From Pseudomonadales bacterium (GTDB lineage Bacteria > Pseudomonadota > Gammaproteobacteria > Pseudomonadales > Pseudohongiellaceae): a DNA stretch of 56,165 nt. The DNA lies in the NCBI GenBank assembly GCA_022822865.1, contig JAJDYJ010000074.1:1-56165 (forward strand), in the 5' to 3' direction. Under the pieces are notes generated by a model, which had not been told where the DNA came from, ran no database searches, and was given only the letters and a program-made list of their open reading frames with translations. Numbering within the stretch: the first letter of the stretch is position 1; every line of letters starts with the position of its first letter. Both the position numbers and the translations under genes were made by a program. This document shows, piece by piece, positions 1 through 7,794 of this stretch.

Positions 1-99
1 GTGCGCCCGCGAACCGCGAAAAGGGACGGGAACCTGTGTTTCGGGCCGATTTTCGGGCGCTGGAACGGCGCCGGAGCGGTCGGAAGGCCGGCGAACCAC

Positions 100-130
100 C
101 TGAACAAGCGCCAAATCGGGCCTTGTTCAG
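100..130. repeat. 9-bp inverted repeat upstream of STAS gene
   Basis: CTGAACAAG (100-108) and CTTGTTCAG (122-130) form a perfect 9-bp inverted repeat around 13 bases. It lies about 60 bases before the STAS gene. No T-run follows, so it is not a convincing terminator. It could be an operator or the end of an upstream transcription unit. The remaining bases of 1-191 show no gene I can support. Confidence 0.35.
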
Positions 131-191
131 ACCTTCCTTAGCGGATGATTTGTCCGGCCGGTTTCGGCAAGCCTGAATTGGAGCAAAAGTA

Positions 192-536
192 ATGATCGAG
201 GTTAATGTAGAAAGGCAGGATGGCGTCTTGTCGGCCATGGTTACCGGGCGGATCGATGGCTCGAACGTGATGCAGTTCGAGGAGTCCGTGAAAGGGGCCA
301 TTGAGGATGGGGATCGTGCGGTTGTACTCGATATGGAAAACCTCACCTATATCAGTTCAGCGGGATTGCGCGCGATTCTGATGACGGCCAAGCTGTTGCA
401 GAACCGGAACGCGAAGTTCATGCTTTGCTCCCTGTCAAAATCCATCCGTGAAGTCTTCGAAGTCAGCGGCTTCGACAAGATCATCAATATCCAGCCGGAC
501 AGAACCCAGGCGCTGGCCACTATCGGCAGCGAGTAA
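192..536 (+). CDS. STAS-domain anti-sigma factor antagonist
   Basis: This 114-residue protein is a single STAS domain of the SpoIIAA/RsbV type. Such proteins bind an anti-sigma or effector kinase when unphosphorylated and are released when phosphorylated on a conserved serine. The phosphorylation-site region is visible as YISSAGLRAIL at about residues 53-63, where the second serine is the expected phospho-site. The length is the usual one for a stand-alone STAS protein. The start ATG at 192 follows GGAGCAAAAGTA. The gene faces an RsbW-like ATPase (629-1063) and a receiver-PP2C phosphatase (5792-6964) lies nearby, so all three parts of a partner-switching system are present. Assignment to the family is firm; the downstream target (sigma factor or other output) is not visible. 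Confidence 0.93.
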   Translation: MIEVNVERQDGVLSAMVTGRIDGSNVMQFEESVKGAIEDGDRAVVLDMENLTYISSAGLRAILMTAKLLQNRNAKFMLCSLSKSIREVFEVSGFDKIINIQPDRTQALATIGSE

Positions 537-628
537 GCAATTTCATTTCTGAAAGGCGAGACCGGGGGTAATCGAAGCCTCAATAGCTGCGCCAGGGACG
601 GCATGCACTAGCCCGCGGAAATTCAAAC

Positions 629-1063
629 TCAATCTTCGGTTTCGAGCTTCTTGCCCAGCAACACCACGTTCCTGTTGTTTTCGCGACGGTAACTGACCGT
701 GTCCATCATCTGGTGGACGAGAAATATACCAAGGCCGCCGGGCATCCTTTCATCGAGGCCGGAATCGGTGTCCGCCCTGTTCGGGTCGGTGTCGGTGAGA
801 TCGAACTGCCTGGCGTCGTCTTCGATGCGGATTATCAGCCGGTCGCCGTCAATACTGAGATCGATCCGGATTTCGCGCCGGGCGCCGTCCTCGTACCCGT
901 AATTTATGGTGTTGGTCAGCAATTCGTCGAGCGAAAGATTGATTTGATAGGCAACGGCCGGGGCGATTTCCCGCTGACCGCAAAACTCATCGACCTGTTC
1001 GGCAATTACCGCCAGTTCCTTGAGATCGTTCGCAACGCGGATGCTCAGGTCGGGTTCGCTCAC
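629..1063 (-). CDS. RsbW/SpoIIAB-like ATP-binding anti-sigma kinase
   Basis: A 144-residue GHKL ATPase domain without a dimerisation domain, as in RsbW/SpoIIAB anti-sigma kinases. The N-box is visible as DELLTNTINYG (about residues 46-56) and the G2 box as GGLGIFLVHQ (about 109-118). In the family these proteins phosphorylate a STAS antagonist and sequester a sigma factor or other partner. The start is GTG at 1063, preceded by GAGGAG at good spacing. It is the last gene of the minus-strand group that begins with the PP2C phosphatase and converges on the STAS gene. Its likely substrate is the 114-residue STAS protein (inference). The 81 bases separating it from the porin gene show no clear terminator. 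Confidence 0.88.
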   Translation of the reverse strand: MSEPDLSIRVANDLKELAVIAEQVDEFCGQREIAPAVAYQINLSLDELLTNTINYGYEDGARREIRIDLSIDGDRLIIRIEDDARQFDLTDTDPNRADTDSGLDERMPGGLGIFLVHQMMDTVSYRRENNRNVVLLGKKLETED

Positions 1064-1144
1064 GATTCCAGTCTCCTCTGGCCTGTTTTCAGTTTGCCTG
1101 ATTCCAAGCGAAATTGATATTACCGCGAACCTGGTGCATTTACT

Positions 1145-2374
1145 CTAGAAAGTCGCCGTAAACTGTATCCATGCCTTGTCGACGTCCGTGGCGTGAGTAT
1201 CGGGGTCATAGGTCGCATATTTCAGCAGCAGAGTGTAGTTGTCGCCGATGGCGTACTGCCAGGAGACATCCCATTCGCTGCCGTAATGCGCTGAACCGGC
1301 TTCCGAATTGAAATCGTGCCAGGTGAGCGTCAACCCTCCGGTCGTCAAGGTAACGTAAGTGTCCTTGACGCCCGCTTGCGGGATGGTCAGGAATCGGTCG
1401 GTCCAACCCTGGAACTTGTGCAAGGTCGCCATCGGCATGCGGAACATCTTTTGCGGTTCGCTCTCGTCGCCCCCGAAAGTCTCGTAACCGAGCAAAACCC
1501 GCAAATCTCCCGTGTCGACCCCGCCTTCGAGCAGAAAATAGTCGGACTCGTAAGGCAAGGGATTGTCGCCGTAGTCGCTCTGCCTGGCGTATTCCAGATT
1601 TAGCGGGAAATTCAGGTCTTCGCCTTCCACGGTATGACTGAATCGCACGCCGGTGGATTGATTGGAAAGCGCCGCGCCGTTCTCCAGGTCCATGGCGTAA
1701 TGATAAAGAACAACCCTGCCTCCCACGGCCAGATCGATGCCCGCATTGAGCAGATGCGTGTCGCTGTCGAAATAATCCGTCGGCATGCCGTTTTCCGGAC
1801 CCCAAATCCGGGAAACGCCATGTACGTAGCTGTAACTCAGACTGACGTTGGGCAAGGCGTTGCTGACCACGGTGAGAGCGTCCATGGTCTGTTCGTTCTG
1901 CCGCCAGGCCACTCCGCCGACAAAGCGCTGCTCGTCAAGATTGATCCGCTGCCGGCCAAGCCGGACATAGCCGCTGTCGTTCTTGAAATCCACGTATGCC
2001 TGATTGACATGAGTACCGTCGGGGTCTCCAATCAGTGGAAGATCGGTCTTGCCGTTCCGGGTGTTGTTGAACTCGTCGTCGCCGACGTAGGACACATCGT
2101 CGAGTTCGATGAAGAATCCCAGATTGCCGATGTCCAGCGGTCGAAAGCTTATGCGGGATTTCAGTACGGACGCCAGGGCATCTTCGTCGAAGCCGGCCTG
2201 ATCGACGGTTTCCATGCGATAGCGGAATTCAAGGGCGACATCGCCGCCCGCGATCGCATCGCGTACACTCGACGCGGATTCCTGCCCCAATGCATCCAGG
2301 CTGCCGAAAACCAATGCCAGGGGCAGAATCGTCCTCCCAGCGCCCCTTGCCATGTCCGAGAATTGTAAGACCAT
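1145..2374 (-). CDS. alginate-export-type outer-membrane beta-barrel porin
   Basis: The product is a roughly 409-residue outer-membrane barrel resembling the alginate_exp porin family. It has an N-terminal signal peptide, alternating amphipathic strands, the family-like segment VRLGRQRINLDEQRF and a C-terminal phenylalanine (QFTATF), the usual BAM recognition end. An upstream TTG at 2416 would overlap the histidine kinase stop (TTGA). I prefer the ATG at 2374 because AGGAG sits 7 bases before it and the signal peptide then has normal length. The barrel probably admits the ligand sensed by the neighbouring binding protein and kinase; this is inferred from operon position only. Substrate is unknown. 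Confidence 0.8.
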   Translation of the reverse strand: MVLQFSDMARGAGRTILPLALVFGSLDALGQESASSVRDAIAGGDVALEFRYRMETVDQAGFDEDALASVLKSRISFRPLDIGNLGFFIELDDVSYVGDDEFNNTRNGKTDLPLIGDPDGTHVNQAYVDFKNDSGYVRLGRQRINLDEQRFVGGVAWRQNEQTMDALTVVSNALPNVSLSYSYVHGVSRIWGPENGMPTDYFDSDTHLLNAGIDLAVGGRVVLYHYAMDLENGAALSNQSTGVRFSHTVEGEDLNFPLNLEYARQSDYGDNPLPYESDYFLLEGGVDTGDLRVLLGYETFGGDESEPQKMFRMPMATLHKFQGWTDRFLTIPQAGVKDTYVTLTTGGLTLTWHDFNSEAGSAHYGSEWDVSWQYAIGDNYTLLLKYATYDPDTHATDVDKAWIQFTATF

Positions 2375-2412
2375 GACGCGACTCCTTTGATCCGTTTTCA
2401 TGTTCATCTTGC

Positions 2413-4626
2413 TCAAATTGCCTCCTGCCCGGCTTCTTCGTCCTTGCGCGCCGATACCAGCGGCAGACGAATTCGCATCTCCGTAAACTCCCCTTCTTCC
2501 GAGTCCACGCTGATCGAACCGCCATGGCGCACCAGAATATCGGTCGTCAGGGACAGGCCGAGGCCGGTGCCCTTGGTGCCTTCCTTGGTGGTGAAGAACG
2601 GTTCGAATATTCTGTCGCGAATCTTCTTCGGAATGCCCGGCCCATTATCACGCAACACGAATTCGGCGTCATTTTCCAGCTTTTTGCTGGAAATGGAGAT
2701 CACCGGTTCGAAGCCTTCCTCCTTGTTGCGCTTGTCGTCCAATGCCTGACAGGCATTGGTGGCCAGATTGAGAAATACCCTTGAGATGTCCTGAGGGACC
2801 ACCTCGAGCGGCCCGATATCGGGATCGAAATCGGTTACCAGATCCATATTGAAGCCGGTATTGAGGGCCCGCATTGAATGATAGGCCAGTTCCACATATT
2901 GCTTGAGAGTGGCGTTCAGGTCGGTTTCGCGCCATTCGCCTTCTCCGCCACGGGAATGTTCGAGCATGCTGCGCACGATATTGTCGGCGCGCTTGCTATG
3001 GTCGCGAATCTTGTTCAGGCTCTTGCCCAGATCTTCCGTGATCTCGCGGATGTCTTCCCTGGCGTCCGATTCCTCGATTTCCTCGAGCAGTTCCTCGATT
3101 TCCTTGCCGAACTCCATGGCTATTTCGGAGAAGTTGCCGATGAAATTGAGCGGATTCTTGATTTCGTGGGCAATACCCGCCGCCAGTTGACCCAAGGATG
3201 CCAGCTTCTCTTCGGCTATGATCTGCTGTTGCGCCTTTTCCAGTTCCTTCAGAGTCGCTTCCAGACTTTCGTTCTTGGCGTCGAGTTCCTGCGCCAGTTT
3301 TTCCACCAGGTTGAGCCGTTGCACTTCCAGGGCATACTCGCGGAATTTTTCCAGCGCTTCGGCCATGTCGGTAACCTCGTCGTTGCCGCCAATGTCTACA
3401 GCGACTTCAAGATCGCCCCGGGACATCTCGCGCATCGCGCCGGAAAGCGCCGTCAGACGCCGCGCCAGTGACTTCCAGACGAAGAAATAGCCGAAGATCA
3501 GCGCACCAACGGCGCTGATCAGATTGATCGTGAACAGCAGGAAGATGCCATTGGCGGCGGATTCCCGCGCCGCTTCGCTGGAAGCCAGGGCATTGCCGCT
3601 GATAAGCGCTCCCAGATTGCTGATTTCCGCATCGAGCAGCGCCGAAGCGTCCCTTGCCATGACCAGCGAGTCCTGCTCCTGTTCCTGCCGCAACAGCGCT
3701 TCGCGGCGAAGTTCGATGATGCCCTGATTGCCGGTGCCGACGCGCTCGAGTTGCTGCAGGCTGGCGCCGAGCGTTACGAGTTGGGCGAATGCCGGCAGAT
3801 TGGAATATGCCCTTTGCGCATTGCCCAGGGCGCTGAAGAACCGCTCCTCGATCGGCGGCATGAACTGACGGTCGTTCAGCACCAGCATCTCGTCGAGCAA
3901 CAGCACCGCCAGGTTAGCCTGCTGATTGACAACCGTCAGATTTCGGTAAACGGTAAATTCTCCCTCCGACGCCCGCACTTCCAGCGGGACAGGAGACTCA
4001 TCCAGATCTCGCAGACCTTCCACGAGATAGAATCCCTGATCGTCGATCGCCTGGGCCAGGTCGGATTCGATTCCGCGATTGATTTCCGCGAGTTCCGCCG
4101 TCAGCAGGGACAGTGATTCCCCGATCTGCAGACGCCTGAAGGCCGAGTCCTGGATCGACGCGAGATGCGCGCTCAAGTCGGTCAGCAGCAACCTGATCTG
4201 TTGCGTATATTCGTCAAGTTCGGAGCGGGAATCCAGTTCCTCGATGATGTCTTCGAGCGCGTCCCGTTCCTGTTCCACCGCCGCGACTTCAACTTGGTGT
4301 TCCTGCCGTGTCTGCGCCGAAATGATGCGGAAGGCGCCATTTACCAGGTTGGTGCTCTGGCGCGCGATCTGCACCGAATCGACGATATTGGGCATATCGA
4401 CATCCGCCATGCGGGACTGGTAATTGAGCGTTACCTGCAACGCGAAATAGGCCACCAGACTTGCCGTGGCGATCAGCACCACGCTGCCGAGCAGGATCAG
4501 CGACAGGCGCGCGGCTATCTTCCCCAGAAAATTGCGCTGCTGCGCATCCGGCCCGTCGTTCGCGGGAATCTCAGGCACCTCTATCTGGGATGCCGGGCCC
4601 GCGTCGTGTTTTTCCGATTCACTCAT
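2413..4626 (-). CDS. membrane sensor histidine kinase with HAMP domain
   Basis: A 737-residue hybrid-free histidine kinase. Residues 42-64 and 361-383 are membrane segments that enclose a helical periplasmic sensor of about 300 residues. A HAMP domain follows (about 384-440), then a coiled coil, then HisKA with the H-box AGIAHEIKNPLNF (phospho-acceptor His487). The ATPase domain shows the N-box NLATNACQAL (about 620-629), DNGPGIP (660-666) and GTKGTGLGLSL (about 683-693). Start ATG 4626 overlaps the stop of the binding-protein gene by ATGA, indicating translational coupling. The receiver-PP2C protein two genes upstream in the operon is the obvious phosphotransfer partner. Ligand is unknown; the co-encoded periplasmic binding protein is the likely receptor. 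Confidence 0.93.
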   Translation of the reverse strand: MSESEKHDAGPASQIEVPEIPANDGPDAQQRNFLGKIAARLSLILLGSVVLIATASLVAYFALQVTLNYQSRMADVDMPNIVDSVQIARQSTNLVNGAFRIISAQTRQEHQVEVAAVEQERDALEDIIEELDSRSELDEYTQQIRLLLTDLSAHLASIQDSAFRRLQIGESLSLLTAELAEINRGIESDLAQAIDDQGFYLVEGLRDLDESPVPLEVRASEGEFTVYRNLTVVNQQANLAVLLLDEMLVLNDRQFMPPIEERFFSALGNAQRAYSNLPAFAQLVTLGASLQQLERVGTGNQGIIELRREALLRQEQEQDSLVMARDASALLDAEISNLGALISGNALASSEAARESAANGIFLLFTINLISAVGALIFGYFFVWKSLARRLTALSGAMREMSRGDLEVAVDIGGNDEVTDMAEALEKFREYALEVQRLNLVEKLAQELDAKNESLEATLKELEKAQQQIIAEEKLASLGQLAAGIAHEIKNPLNFIGNFSEIAMEFGKEIEELLEEIEESDAREDIREITEDLGKSLNKIRDHSKRADNIVRSMLEHSRGGEGEWRETDLNATLKQYVELAYHSMRALNTGFNMDLVTDFDPDIGPLEVVPQDISRVFLNLATNACQALDDKRNKEEGFEPVISISSKKLENDAEFVLRDNGPGIPKKIRDRIFEPFFTTKEGTKGTGLGLSLTTDILVRHGGSISVDSEEGEFTEMRIRLPLVSARKDEEAGQEAI

Positions 4627-5795
4627 CTGGGCTCGATAGCGTTCACCGAGGCGAAGTCTCCGTTCTCGTCGATCACCGTCAGATAGACCTGGTCCGATCC
4701 CTGGTTGTCGTTCATTCCATAGGTAAGGCTGAATCCGGAAAGATCGATCTCCCCCGAAGTCTTCAGCGAGCGCAGGAATCCTTCGCGGGTCGGCTCGGGG
4801 CCGGCCAGCCGCAGGCCTTCGGCCGCCAGGCGGCCGGCGAGATATCCTTCGAGACTTACGAAACTCGGCGTCGCGCCTGAATCTACCCGGCGCAAGGCGG
4901 CCTGATATTCAGCCACGACAGGCAGACCGGCGTCTTCCGGGAAGGGCACAACCTGGGTGACGTAGACGCCTTCTCCGTCCTCGCCCAGGGTGCGCGCGAG
5001 CGCTTCGCTGCCGATGAAGGAGATATTGACGAAATAAGGGGAGTAGTCGAGCTTGCGCGCCCAGCGGATCATCGTCGATGCCGGCTGGTAGGCGCCGATG
5101 ATCACCACGGCCTCGGCGCCGGCCCGGCGCAGATCGAGCAGCGCCAGCTTCACCGCCTCGGTATTGCGCGGATAGGAAACTTCCGCGCCTATCTCCATGC
5201 CATAGATATCGACCGCCCGGCGCAACCCGGCCAGGCCAGCGCGGCCGTAGGAATCGTCCTGGTAAAAGATGCTTACCGTATCGAAGCCAAGATCTTCGCT
5301 GAGCCGGGCGGCCATCTCCTCGGTTTCCTGGAAATACGAAGCGCGCACATTGATCACGTTGGGCAGAGCCTCGGCGTCGCGCAGGAACTCGGCGCCGGTG
5401 AAAGCGCCGATATAGGGCACGCCCGCTTCCGTGGCGATCGGCTGGGCCGCGGTCGAGGTCGGCGTGCCTACCGGCCCGATCAAGGCGAATACCTGTTCTT
5501 CCTCGATCAGCCTGCGCGTATTCACGATGGCGGCTTCGGGCTCGTAGCCATCGTCGAGCGAAGTCAGGCCAAGCCGATAGCCGTGAATGCCGCCGTTGGC
5601 ATTGATCTCGTTGAAGGCGGCGTCGAGCCCCAGTTTCATCCCCGTCCCCAGTTCGCTCGTGGGACCTGTAAGCGCGGCGGATTGTCCGAACAGGATCACC
5701 GGTTCATCGGCGGCCGGCAGGGCCGCCGGAAAAAACAGCAAGGCGACAAGAAACAGGATGCGGGCCGGAGCTGCGTACTGTCTGTGTCTGCTCAT
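4623..5795 (-). CDS. periplasmic Leu/Ile/Val-type binding protein, probable sensor
   Basis: This 390-residue protein is a type-I periplasmic binding protein of the branched-chain amino acid/amide family. It has a Sec signal peptide (hydrophobic core about 14-27) and the family opening ILFGQSAALTGPTSELG. The chosen ATG at 5795 overlaps the PP2C stop by ATGA; a longer start at 5831 would overlap by 40 bases. No permease or ATPase gene accompanies it. It sits between a receiver-PP2C gene and a membrane histidine kinase, each overlapping by 4 bases. That context suggests it loads ligand onto the kinase sensor domain, in the manner of LuxP with LuxQ, rather than serving transport. Family is firm, role inferred. 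Confidence 0.88.
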   Translation of the reverse strand: MSRHRQYAAPARILFLVALLFFPAALPAADEPVILFGQSAALTGPTSELGTGMKLGLDAAFNEINANGGIHGYRLGLTSLDDGYEPEAAIVNTRRLIEEEQVFALIGPVGTPTSTAAQPIATEAGVPYIGAFTGAEFLRDAEALPNVINVRASYFQETEEMAARLSEDLGFDTVSIFYQDDSYGRAGLAGLRRAVDIYGMEIGAEVSYPRNTEAVKLALLDLRRAGAEAVVIIGAYQPASTMIRWARKLDYSPYFVNISFIGSEALARTLGEDGEGVYVTQVVPFPEDAGLPVVAEYQAALRRVDSGATPSFVSLEGYLAGRLAAEGLRLAGPEPTREGFLRSLKTSGEIDLSGFSLTYGMNDNQGSDQVYLTVIDENGDFASVNAIEPR

Positions 5796-6964
5796 GGATT
5801 CTGTCTCGCCAGAAAACGCGACACCACGCAAGTGATGTCATCGGATTGTTCGGCCTCTCCGGCGTATTCCCTGACCGACGCGACTATGTCGTCGACGATC
5901 TTCCTGGAATCGTCGGAAGCCATGCCGGGCAGCAACTCGTCCAGCCTCGGCTCGCCGTATTCCTCTTCCTGCACGTTCTCCGCCTCGGTGACCCCGTCGG
6001 TATACAGAACGAGCGTATCGCCCGGAAAGAGCTGGACCTCGGCATTACCGTACTTCTGTTCGGGATCGATCCCGAGAACCAGGTTTCCGGTCGGGGCCAC
6101 CACGTCGATGCCGCCGTCCTTCCGCACGACTCGCGGTGGATTGTGTCCGGCGTTGGAATACAGGAAGCCGCCGGAACGCGTGTCGAGTACGCCGAAAAAC
6201 ATGGTGATGAACACGCAACTGTCGTTGCCGTCGCACAGTTGCGCGTTGACGGCATCGAGCGCGGTCGCCGGACTTTCGTAATTGCTGACCATGGATTTGA
6301 GCAATGCCCGCGTGACCATGGCGAACAGCGCGGCGGGAATGCCCTTGCCGGCCACGTCGGCGATCGCCAGCGCCAGCCGGTTTTCGTCGATCTGGAAGTA
6401 ATCGTAGAAATCGCCGCCGACTTCCTTGGCGGGATAGATCAGCGCCTTGACGTCGTAATGCGGATTATCCGGCAATTCGTCCGGCAGCGCCGACATCTGC
6501 ACCTGGCTGGCCACTTCGAGCTCCCGCTTGATCGAAACCAGCTTGTCCCGCGTCTCCAGCGAGGCCTGCAATTCCCGCACATGGGCGATGCCTTTCTCCA
6601 GCGTGATCTCGAGATCCGCGAAATCGATCGGCTTGGTCAGGAAGTCGAAGGCCCCGCGATTCATCGCGGTGCGGATATTGCCCATATCGCCATAGGCGGA
6701 AACGATCACGGCCTGCACGTCGAGGTCCGCTTCCGCGAGTTGGTGCAACATCGTAAGGCCATCCATGACCGGCATGTTGATGTCGGAGAAAACCAGATGA
6801 ATATCGCGGTTTTGCGCCAGCTTCAACAGCCCTTCCCTGCCATTGTGGGCAAACATGAATTCCAGTTCGCCGCTACGGATGCGGCGGCGAAACTTCTGCT
6901 TGATCAGTAACTCCAGATCTTCTTCATCATCGACTACGAGAACTTTGACGGTGGTTTCCTTCAT
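5792..6964 (-). CDS. response regulator with PP2C-type (RsbU/SpoIIE) phosphatase
   Basis: About 390 residues. An N-terminal receiver domain carries the acidic pair VVDDEED, the phospho-acceptor in FSDINMPVMDG (Asp61 from this start) and the conserved lysine in FLTKPI. A short coiled linker leads to a SpoIIE/PP2C phosphatase with metal-binding motifs GGDFYDYF and IADVAGKGIPAAL. Such proteins dephosphorylate STAS antagonists when their receiver is phosphorylated. The start ATG at 6964 begins right before the receiver; an upstream GTG at 6985 adds seven unconserved residues and neither has a clear Shine-Dalgarno site. It is the first gene of the signalling operon and probably acts on the STAS protein encoded at 192-536. 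Confidence 0.93.
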   Translation of the reverse strand: MKETTVKVLVVDDEEDLELLIKQKFRRRIRSGELEFMFAHNGREGLLKLAQNRDIHLVFSDINMPVMDGLTMLHQLAEADLDVQAVIVSAYGDMGNIRTAMNRGAFDFLTKPIDFADLEITLEKGIAHVRELQASLETRDKLVSIKRELEVASQVQMSALPDELPDNPHYDVKALIYPAKEVGGDFYDYFQIDENRLALAIADVAGKGIPAALFAMVTRALLKSMVSNYESPATALDAVNAQLCDGNDSCVFITMFFGVLDTRSGGFLYSNAGHNPPRVVRKDGGIDVVAPTGNLVLGIDPEQKYGNAEVQLFPGDTLVLYTDGVTEAENVQEEEYGEPRLDELLPGMASDDSRKIVDDIVASVREYAGEAEQSDDITCVVSRFLARQNP

Positions 6965-7209
6965 GGTTTGTGTCCGCAATCCCACTCGGTTCAGTGGATT
7001 TTCCAGTTTGTTTTTGACCGCCCCGAGTGACGGTCCGAACGCTGTGAATGGTACTCCACCAGTCAGTTCTTTACCAACACGGGGAGTTTGCTTTTGGTAT
7101 CGGCGAAAGGTAGCTTATGTACATCTCAACCAAGCCGGATCGCTCGTCGACAATCGCCGTTTCCGGAGGTTCGACTTGCATCCGGCCGATCCCGCGGAGG
7201 AAACTTACG

Positions 7210-7794
7210 GTGGATATCCGGCTTTCCCGAAGACGATTCATCAAGGGGGTCATCTTCTCCAGCGCTGCGGCGGCCTCGGGCGCCTATATCGCCGGCGCCC
7301 AGCAATTGCGCCCCGGCGCGGTCATGGATCGGCTGCTGACCCTGAACATCAACGGCAGGCCGCGTCCGGTGGAGGCGGGTCCGTCCGAGACCCTGGCGTT
7401 CACCTTGCGCACCAAGCTCGGCCTGACCGGAACCAAGGTCGCCTGCAATCGCGGGGAATGCGGCGCCTGCACGGTCCTGCTCGACGACACTCCCTACTAT
7501 AGCTGCTCACTGCTGACCCACACCGTCAAGCAACGCGCCATCACGACGGTGGAAGGCCTGCGCCTGGCAGACGGGAGTCTCAGCGCGGTGCAACGGGGTT
7601 TTATCGAGGAACTCGCGCCCCAATGCGGCTTTTGCACGCCGGGACAGGTGATGTCGGCGGAAGGCCTGTTGCGGGCCAACCCCACGCCAACGCGGGAACA
7701 GGCGAGACAGGCGCTGGCCGGGAATCTGTGCCGCTGCGGCGCTTATGATCACTATCTTAACGGCGTCATGCGCGCCGCGGAGTTGCTGTCATGA
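7210..7794 (+). CDS. (2Fe-2S) subunit of xanthine dehydrogenase-family oxidase, Tat-exported
   Basis: The 194-residue product has a twin-arginine signal (SRRRFIKG followed by an alanine-rich hydrophobic stretch) and then the two [2Fe-2S] domains of molybdenum hydroxylases: CNRGECGACTVL with a further cysteine at YYSCSLL, and CGFCTPGQ with LCRCGAYDH. It passes electrons from the Mo centre to an acceptor. I chose GTG 7210 because GGAGG lies 9 bases upstream and the Tat motif is then N-terminal; the ATG at 7117 adds 31 unsupported residues. It overlaps the catalytic subunit by 4 bases. No FAD subunit is present, so a periplasmic cytochrome or quinone-linked acceptor is likely (inference). Confidence 0.93.
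   Translation: MDIRLSRRRFIKGVIFSSAAAASGAYIAGAQQLRPGAVMDRLLTLNINGRPRPVEAGPSETLAFTLRTKLGLTGTKVACNRGECGACTVLLDDTPYYSCSLLTHTVKQRAITTVEGLRLADGSLSAVQRGFIEELAPQCGFCTPGQVMSAEGLLRANPTPTREQARQALAGNLCRCGAYDHYLNGVMRAAELLS

Noticed and set aside
1-138. Partial gene at the left edge (open frame from position 1 to TAG 138)
   Set aside because: The translation is Arg/Gly/Asn-rich without recognisable motif; open frame length is not informative at this GC content.
4623-5795. Part of an ABC importer operon
   Set aside because: No permease or ATPase gene adjoins it; all neighbours are signalling genes.
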